The notes beneath the pieces were generated by a model. It was not told the origin of the DNA. It saw nothing but the letters and a program-made list of their open reading frames with translations, and searched no databases. Positions 58,923 to 64,000 of a DNA stretch of 64,000 nucleotides are shown here, one piece after another; positions within the stretch are counted from its first letter, which is position 1, and every line of letters begins with the position of its first letter. The stretch spans positions 11,181 to 75,180 of the forward strand of contig JAEWGC010000023.1 of assembly GCA_023388495.1 (NCBI GenBank), in the 5' to 3' direction. Origin of the DNA: Bacillota bacterium (GTDB lineage Bacteria > Bacillota > Clostridia > Tissierellales > Tissierellaceae). The translations under genes were made by a program, and so were the position numbers.

Positions 58923-59624
58923 ATGAAAGGATTATCAGGTTTAAGTGCACTCTGGGAAACTGCTATTAGCATTATACCTCTAACCGCTATATTAGCTGCA
59001 ATTCAGATATTTATCCTAAAGAAGCCATTACATAATGTAAAGGACTTTGTAATAGGATTTGTATTATCTGTACTAGGTTTACATTTATTCTTAAAAGGGA
59101 CAACCATGAGCTTAATACCTTTAGGGGATTCAGTTGGTAGAAATTTTGTAATTATTGAGAAGAAATGGATTATACTAGTAATAGGGTTTGCAATAGGTTA
59201 TGCTGCTACCTTAGTAGAACCAGGATTAAAAGCGTTAGCTTTAGAAGTAGAGGAGTTATCCCAAGGTGCTATACCACATATGGTCCTAATAAATGGAGTT
59301 GCAATAGGTTTTGGTGGAGGAATGGCCATAGGATTACTTAAAATATTATTGAACCTTCCATATATAAAGGTTTTGATACCGCTATTATTGATAATAATAT
59401 TTCTATCATTTTTGGCACCAGAACCCTTTGGAGCAATAGCCTTTGATGCAGCTTCGGCTACAACAGGACCTGTAAATATACCAATAAACATGGCCTTAGC
59501 TGTTGGATTGGCATCGGTTATTGAAGGTGTAGACCCTTTAATATCTGGCTTTGGAATAGTAGGACTTACATCCATAGGTTCAATGATTTCTGTAATGATA
59601 TTAGGAATATTAACTAAAATTTAG
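58923..59624 (+). CDS. Single-unit DUF1538 membrane protein
   Basis: Membrane protein of 233 residues with about six helices, one DUF1538 unit. It keeps the three motifs seen twice in the protein at 22505: VEPGLKALALEVEE, AFDAASATTGPVNIP and SGFGIVGLTS. Function unknown, transporter-like; a half-size protein would have to dimerise to match the duplicated paralog. An ATG at 58917 is in frame but only 3 bases from AGGAG; the ATG at 58923 has better spacing. A single-domain P-II gene follows after 11 bases. Confidence 0.8.
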   Translation: MKGLSGLSALWETAISIIPLTAILAAIQIFILKKPLHNVKDFVIGFVLSVLGLHLFLKGTTMSLIPLGDSVGRNFVIIEKKWIILVIGFAIGYAATLVEPGLKALALEVEELSQGAIPHMVLINGVAIGFGGGMAIGLLKILLNLPYIKVLIPLLLIIIFLSFLAPEPFGAIAFDAASATTGPVNIPINMALAVGLASVIEGVDPLISGFGIVGLTSIGSMISVMILGILTKI

Positions 59625-59635
59625 GAGGTGGTATT

Positions 59636-59965
59636 GTGATAGAAATAAGATGTATTATTGCCATTGTTGAAAGAGGCAAAGCTGATAAGATAGTGGATGC
59701 TGCAAAAAAGGCTGGGGCTAATGGTGCTACAATATTTTATGGAAGAGGAACAGGAGAATCAGAGGTAAAGAAGTTTTTAAATATGCATGTTGAAGCATCT
59801 AAGGAAATAATATTTATACTAACTGAAATAGATAAGTATAAGAAGATAATGGAGGCAATGGTTGATGCAGGTCAATTAAAGAAACCTGGAACAGGTATTA
59901 TATTTACAGTACCAGTAACTAATCTAATTGGCTTACATCATAGAGAGGAATTTGAAGAAGAATAA
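59636..59965 (+). CDS. P-II-like signalling protein
   Basis: A 109-residue single P-II-fold protein, probably a homotrimer. It starts IRCIIAIVERGKADKIVDAA, has the FYGRGTGESEV turn after strand 2 (same place as FLGRGTVKNEV and HGRGSGIQERE in the double P-II protein), and ends GTGIIFTVPVTNLIGL. The tyrosine uridylylation site of GlnB is not recognisable. GTG start after AGGAGGTGG. Encoded directly after a DUF1538 membrane protein, so it likely binds that protein in response to a nucleotide or metabolite (inference). A bacteriohemerythrin follows 20 bases later. Confidence 0.8.
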   Translation: MIEIRCIIAIVERGKADKIVDAAKKAGANGATIFYGRGTGESEVKKFLNMHVEASKEIIFILTEIDKYKKIMEAMVDAGQLKKPGTGIIFTVPVTNLIGLHHREEFEEE

Positions 59966-59984
59966 TATACAAGGGTGATAAATT

Positions 59985-60398
59985 ATGTTTAAATGGAAGG
60001 ACGATTTTAGTGTCAATATAGAAAAGATTAATGATCAACATCAGGAGTTATTCAAAATAGGAACAGAACTTTACACCTTGGTTTCAGCAAAGGACGGAAT
60101 TGATCGATACGATGAAATTGTTACAGTTATCAGTAGACTTGCAGACTATACCATAGAGCATTTTACATACGAAGAAGGTCTGATGAAGATACATGGCTAT
60201 GAAGATTTTGACAATCATAAAAAACAACATGATACCTTTATATCTAAAATTAAATCTATAAAGGCTGAAGATGTAGATGTAAAGCAAAGAAAAGTTGGAA
60301 TGGATTTAATAGTTTTCATCGCAAACTGGATTGAGAACCATATACTTGTTACAGATATGAAATATAAAGATTATTTAAATAGTAAAGGTGTTTATTAA
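59985..60398 (+). CDS. Bacteriohemerythrin
   Basis: A 137-residue oxygen-binding di-iron protein. The full ligand set is visible: H in NDQHQELF, HFTYEEGLM (HxxxE), HKKQHDTF (HxxxH) and the final ENHILVTDMKY (HxxxxD). The start MFKWKDDFSVNI is the classic bacteriohemerythrin N-terminus. AAGGGTGATA precedes the ATG. Probably co-transcribed with the DUF1538/P-II pair, which would link that module to oxygen or redox state. It is the third hemerythrin-type protein in this window. Confidence 0.93.
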   Translation: MFKWKDDFSVNIEKINDQHQELFKIGTELYTLVSAKDGIDRYDEIVTVISRLADYTIEHFTYEEGLMKIHGYEDFDNHKKQHDTFISKIKSIKAEDVDVKQRKVGMDLIVFIANWIENHILVTDMKYKDYLNSKGVY

Positions 60399-60442
60399 AC
60401 TCTTCTAATTCACATTAGATTAGGGTAATGAAGGGGATTAAT

Positions 60443-62419
60443 ATGAGGAAAGTACATGCGGAGTATATAAAGGATTTACCTATAAATATATCCTTAGTTA
60501 ATATAATGGAATATCCAATTCATTGGCAGGATTCCATTCAAATTTTATTTGTATTAAAAGGTACTATAGATGTAGGTGTAGAAAATGAAATATATACATT
60601 AGATGAGAGAGAAATAGAAATAATCAATGTCAATGAAGTATATAGTATAAAATCAAATGATCCAGATAACCTAATACTTGTACTAAATATAGACCCTAAC
60701 TTCTTTGAAAGGTATTATGATGATGCAAAAGAGGTATTTTACTATACTAATTCTTCAGATGAAAATGTCCAGGAAGATGAGAAATACTATGAATTAAGAA
60801 AATATATTTCAATACTTCTTTATGAGGCCATGTCTAAGATAGATGATTATGAAGACAAAATAGAAGAAAATCTTTTAGAGATGATGTATCATCTATTAAA
60901 TAACTTTCACTATCTATTCTATGAGGGAGAAGGCTTAGAACAGGATGAAGAACAGCTAGAGAGATATCACAGAATAGTTAAGTATTTAAGCAACAACTAT
61001 ATGAATAAAGTAAGTTTACAAGAATTAGCAGATAAGGAGTTCTTAAGCTCCCAATATTTATCCTATAAAATCAAAGATATATTAGGCCATGGGTTTAATG
61101 AATATTTAAATCAAATAAGGGTAGAGGAATCAACGAAGCTGCTTTTAGATTCAGATAAGAATATATCTGAGATATCGGAGGAAGTAGGATTTTCTCATGT
61201 AAGATATTACAATAAGCATTTTAAACTTCACTATAATTGTACTCCTATGCAATATAGAAAGAAATATAAGGTTAGTGAAAAAGAGCTAGAGAAAATGACG
61301 AAGGTAAAATACTTCCATATTAAGGAGGCTTTACCATATCTTACTAACTACATTGAAGATTATGAGAGGTATGATTATGATAATAGAATTATCAAGATCG
61401 ATATAGACTTAAATAAAGAACCACAAGATGAATATGGAAGGCCTGATATAATAGATTTAGGTGATATTTATCTTCTACTTGAAGAGGAAAATAGAAGGAT
61501 TCTAGAAGAAATTCAAAGAGAGATAAAATTTAAGTACTGTATAGTAAACAGGCTTTTCTCTGAGGATATGGATATTTATAGAGATAAGAATCATAAGTTT
61601 ATTAACTGGACTAGGGTTGAAAACACTTTAGATTTATTAAAAGAGCAAAACCTTATTCCTATAATCATTACAGAAAATGTGGATGATTATATAATAAAGA
61701 ATTTTATTAGTCATTTTTCTAGTCTTTATGAGGAAGACGTTGAGAAATGGTTGAATACGAAAGTGGAAAACTTAGAGCCATATTTTCCAAGGAAATCTAT
61801 TAGCCCAATGCAAGATACAATTTTTATGGTGCCTTATATTTTATATAATTATATCCATTTAAATAAAAGGGTAGTATTAAATATGGTAGATGAAATATCT
61901 AAAGAGACCATACTTAACAATGAGACATTCTTTGGTGGAAATGGTATATTTACATCTAATTATTTAAAGAAACCCTCCTACTATGCATATATGTTATTAT
62001 CCCTTTTGGGAGATGCCATAGTAGATAAGGGAGAAGGATATATAGTTACAAAATCAGAATATGGTTATCAAATAATGCTTTTTAATCCTGTAGAAATAGA
62101 CGAAGGAGTAATATATGGAGATCTTCCTATGGATAAGATTAAAGATAGAAAGGTTTCCTTAAATATAATGAATATGGAATCTGATTTTCAAGTGACTAAA
62201 TATGTCCTAGATAGGGGATTTGGCTCCGTATACGATAAATGGTTAGGGCTAAATAAACCAGAAAGATTAGACAATGATAATTGGGAGTTACTTAAGGAGT
62301 ATGTACATCCTAATATATCCTTCTATTATGGAAAAAAGTCTACAGTATATAATACGGTTGCCACCATAAGACCATATGGAACTGTACTTTTTGTATTAAA
62401 CAGTGTACTAAATTCATAA
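60443..62419 (+). CDS. AraC-type regulator fused to a GH39-like (beta-xylosidase-like) domain
   Basis: A 658-residue fusion: N-terminal cupin sensor (about 1-140), AraC/XylS double HTH (about 175-275; SLQELADKEFLSSQYLSYKI, ISEISEEVGFSHVRYYNKHF, NCTPMQYRKKY), then about 380 residues resembling a GH39 glycosidase TIM barrel and its beta-domain (WTRVENTLDLLKEQNLIPI, FFGGNGIFTSNYLKKPSYYA, KSEYGYQIMLFNP). The barrel is shortened around the place where GH39 has its Asn-Glu acid/base, and I do not see that pair, so this part is probably a sugar sensor, not an enzyme. Start at 60443 after GAAGGGGA; an ATG at 60428 is also in frame. No sugar genes are adjacent. Confidence 0.82.
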   Translation: MRKVHAEYIKDLPINISLVNIMEYPIHWQDSIQILFVLKGTIDVGVENEIYTLDEREIEIINVNEVYSIKSNDPDNLILVLNIDPNFFERYYDDAKEVFYYTNSSDENVQEDEKYYELRKYISILLYEAMSKIDDYEDKIEENLLEMMYHLLNNFHYLFYEGEGLEQDEEQLERYHRIVKYLSNNYMNKVSLQELADKEFLSSQYLSYKIKDILGHGFNEYLNQIRVEESTKLLLDSDKNISEISEEVGFSHVRYYNKHFKLHYNCTPMQYRKKYKVSEKELEKMTKVKYFHIKEALPYLTNYIEDYERYDYDNRIIKIDIDLNKEPQDEYGRPDIIDLGDIYLLLEEENRRILEEIQREIKFKYCIVNRLFSEDMDIYRDKNHKFINWTRVENTLDLLKEQNLIPIIITENVDDYIIKNFISHFSSLYEEDVEKWLNTKVENLEPYFPRKSISPMQDTIFMVPYILYNYIHLNKRVVLNMVDEISKETILNNETFFGGNGIFTSNYLKKPSYYAYMLLSLLGDAIVDKGEGYIVTKSEYGYQIMLFNPVEIDEGVIYGDLPMDKIKDRKVSLNIMNMESDFQVTKYVLDRGFGSVYDKWLGLNKPERLDNDNWELLKEYVHPNISFYYGKKSTVYNTVATIRPYGTVLFVLNSVLNS

Positions 62420-62511
62420 ATTTTCGGATTATCTTAAGGTTTTTGAAAATCGAGTTTATTCAAAAAGCCAAAAATAATCCAAGATAGAGGATAAACAAGT
62501 GAATGAAAAAC

Positions 62512-62556
62512 AACCTCCATTTATGTTAACATAATAAGGTAAGATAAATGGAGGTT
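62512..62556 (+). promoter_or_regulatory. Hairpin sequestering the MATE gene ribosome binding site
   Basis: AACCTCCATTTA (62512-62523) and TAAATGGAGGTT (62545-62556) are exact complements with a 21-base loop. The right arm contains the GGAGG ribosome binding site for the ATG at 62562, and Ts follow it, so it could act as a terminator or as a translational switch. Not a riboswitch class I recognise. Confidence 0.5.
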
Positions 62557-62561
62557 TTATT

Positions 62562-63953
62562 ATGGGTAAAAACAATAAATTATTCGGAGAGGAAAAAATA
62601 GGAAAATTATTACTTAGATTTTCTATTCCAATAATAATTTCATTCTTAGTATCTGAACTATACAATATGGTGGATACACTATTTGTAGGAAGAAATGTAG
62701 GAGCATATGGAATAGGTGGATTAGTACTGGTATTTCCTATACAAAGGATAATAATAGCATTGAGTGTAATGATAGCTGTAGGAGCATCAACAGCATTTTC
62801 TAGATCTAACGGACAAAATAATTTTGATGAGTCTAGAAAGATTGTTAGAAATGGATTTTCTCTATCCATTTTATTGATGATATCAATTACGGCAATCATA
62901 TATATATTCTCAGAGAAGATACTTTTAAGTCTTGGTGCTAGTCATCAAATACTACCATATGCAAAGACTTATTTAGATATAATAATATTTGGATCTACAT
63001 TCTTAACCTTAACAACATTTATATCCAATATAATGATATCTGTAGGAAATAATAAGGTTTCAATAATAAGCACTAGTATAGGAGCTATAATAAACATAAT
63101 ACTTGATTATATTTTAGTTTTGGAATTAAAAATGGGAGTTAAAGGTGCTGCCATAGCTACAACAGTTTCTCAAGTAATAGGATTTACCTATGCATATTAT
63201 CATTATTCAAAGATAAAAAAAGAATTTAAAATACCATCAGGTTTTGAATTAGATAAAAAGATTATAATACCAATTATATTAGTAGGATTATCTGCCTTTA
63301 TTGTAGAATCAGAAGATGGAATTCTTATGGCAGTACGTAATCATTTATTAGTTAATACAGCAGGAGATGGAGGAATAGTAGTACTTGGAGTTATATCCAA
63401 AGTGTATATGTTCTTGTTTATAACAATGTTTGGAATAGCTTCAGCTATGCAGCCAATAGCCGCATTTAATGTGGGAGCTAAAAATTATAATAGACTAAAA
63501 ACAGTAATGCAGAAAACCACCATATACGCAGTTCTTACAACTTCTATATTATGGGTAATGGCAATGATTTTCACGCCACAATTAATGGCCATATTTGTAA
63601 AGGATCCTGAGATTATAAGAGAGTCAGTAAAAGCATTCAGAATAGTAGTAGCAGGATTTCCAGTAGTTAGTATGTATTATGTGTCGATATTTTACTTCCA
63701 GGCACTTGGAAAGGCAAAAACATCAATATTTCTATCAATATCTAAGCAGCTAATATTAACCATACCGGTATCAATAATATTGGTAAAAGGATTTAATTTA
63801 GGAGCCATGGGAGTTTGGTTAGCATATCCAATATCAGATATATTGGCAAGTATAGCATCATATATGTTGATAAAAGAAGAAAGCTATAAATTAAATATAA
63901 AAATTGAAAAAGCAAGAGAAGCAAGAGGAACGGTTCCTTTTGCTTCACACTAA
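62562..63953 (+). CDS. MATE family multidrug/cation efflux transporter
   Basis: Integral membrane transporter of 463 residues with twelve helices, which exports drugs or metabolites using Na+ or H+. Marks: LLLRFSIPIIISFLVSELYN, MVDTLFVGRNVGAYGIGGL, FPIQRIIIALSVMIAVGAS, and in the second half IASAMQPIAAFNVGAKNYNR and VVAGFPVVSMYYVSIFYFQA. ATG at 62562 after GGAGG that lies in a hairpin. The last residues (REARGTVPFASH) are encoded by a GC-richer hairpin sequence unlike the rest of the gene, suggesting that an inserted repeat changed the original C-terminus. Confidence 0.9.
   Translation: MGKNNKLFGEEKIGKLLLRFSIPIIISFLVSELYNMVDTLFVGRNVGAYGIGGLVLVFPIQRIIIALSVMIAVGASTAFSRSNGQNNFDESRKIVRNGFSLSILLMISITAIIYIFSEKILLSLGASHQILPYAKTYLDIIIFGSTFLTLTTFISNIMISVGNNKVSIISTSIGAIINIILDYILVLELKMGVKGAAIATTVSQVIGFTYAYYHYSKIKKEFKIPSGFELDKKIIIPIILVGLSAFIVESEDGILMAVRNHLLVNTAGDGGIVVLGVISKVYMFLFITMFGIASAMQPIAAFNVGAKNYNRLKTVMQKTTIYAVLTTSILWVMAMIFTPQLMAIFVKDPEIIRESVKAFRIVVAGFPVVSMYYVSIFYFQALGKAKTSIFLSISKQLILTIPVSIILVKGFNLGAMGVWLAYPISDILASIASYMLIKEESYKLNIKIEKAREARGTVPFASH
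63918..63946. repeat. REP-like hairpin at the 3' end of the MATE gene
   Basis: GAAGCAAGAGGAAC-G-GTTCCTTTTGCTTC, a 14-bp near-perfect stem (one G-U pair) around AACGGTT. It overlaps the last codons of the MATE gene. Downstream, GGCAGGGGA/TCCTCC and GTCGCGCG at the window edge are also GC-richer than the surroundings. Confidence 0.5.
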
Positions 63954-64000
63954 AAGGCAGGGGATATTCCTCCAATGCCATTAAGTTTGTCGCGCGAATC

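Overview
The window is chromosomal DNA of a low-GC, anaerobic, probably spore-forming Firmicute, most likely a Clostridia/Tissierellales-type amino-acid fermenter. The grounds are AT-rich codon use, strong AGGAGG-type ribosome binding sites, frequent TTG/GTG starts, SpmA/SpmB genes, sigma-54 promoters, a flavodiiron protein, several hemerythrins and many amino-acid transport and catabolism genes. No rRNA, tRNA, CRISPR array or intact insertion sequence was seen. Genes are mostly co-oriented in short operons closed by clear intrinsic terminators, several of which serve two convergent genes.

Layout: 1-3.7 kb holds the end of a threonine-aldolase-like gene, a membrane solute-sensor GGDEF/EAL protein and a lipoprotein. 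3.9-6.8 kb is a metal operon: HMA chaperone, P1B-type ATPase with an atypical CPG motif, and an FNR-like regulator with N-terminal cysteines. It is preceded by a perfect TTTGACC/GGTCAAA palindrome centred at -41.5 of the predicted start. 6.8-10.7 kb carries a hemerythrin, HflK/HflC and a flavodiiron protein. 10.8-21.3 kb looks like a peptidoglycan-peptide catabolism region: secreted dipeptidase, then lysA-alr-M20-DppA, then a sigma-54 activator, then spmA-spmB-LD-carboxypeptidase. Both enzyme operons have a -24/-12 promoter and share an upstream TTCC-N7-CGGA dyad. 21.4-29.2 kb has a UvrC-like nuclease, a duplicated DUF1538 membrane protein paired with a double P-II protein, a YgjP-type peptidase, a radical SAM protein, a seven-LysM protein and a CPBP protease.

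29.4-41.7 kb contains a lipoprotein, a DUF438/hemerythrin/PAS sensor, a C_GCAxxG_C_C protein with a TDT transporter, a YjiH-like membrane protein, an LCP cell-wall ligase, type 2 IPP isomerase, a DUF2207 protein and the asd-dapA-dapB operon for diaminopimelate synthesis. 41.7-44.8 kb has the BirA repressor/ligase, BrnQ, and bioY under two BirA-type operators. 44.8-48.7 kb has an MGDG-synthase-like glycosyltransferase and a GntR-ABC transporter operon whose promoter is embedded in a 51-bp palindrome. 48.8-50.4 kb is a candidate RRNPP-type quorum-sensing pair: an HTH-TPR regulator followed by a 49-residue secreted peptide gene.

50.4-54.7 kb (minus strand) has a class V aminotransferase/cysteine desulfurase, a DsrE-like protein, D-serine ammonia-lyase and a UPF0104-type flippase-like protein. 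54.8-58.0 kb has a DMT transporter, a GlnL-like response regulator and an AGCS symporter, with three 10-bp-spaced TTTTGA boxes in front of the symporter. 58.1-62.4 kb has a TIM-barrel protein of unknown function, a second single-copy DUF1538 plus single P-II pair, a bacteriohemerythrin, and an AraC regulator fused to a GH39-like domain. The window ends in a MATE transporter whose last codons run into a REP-like hairpin.

The strongest candidates for undescribed biology are the TPR-regulator/peptide pair, the sigma-54 muropeptide regulon with its shared enhancer, the two matched DUF1538/P-II modules, and the FNR-type control of the metal ATPase operon.
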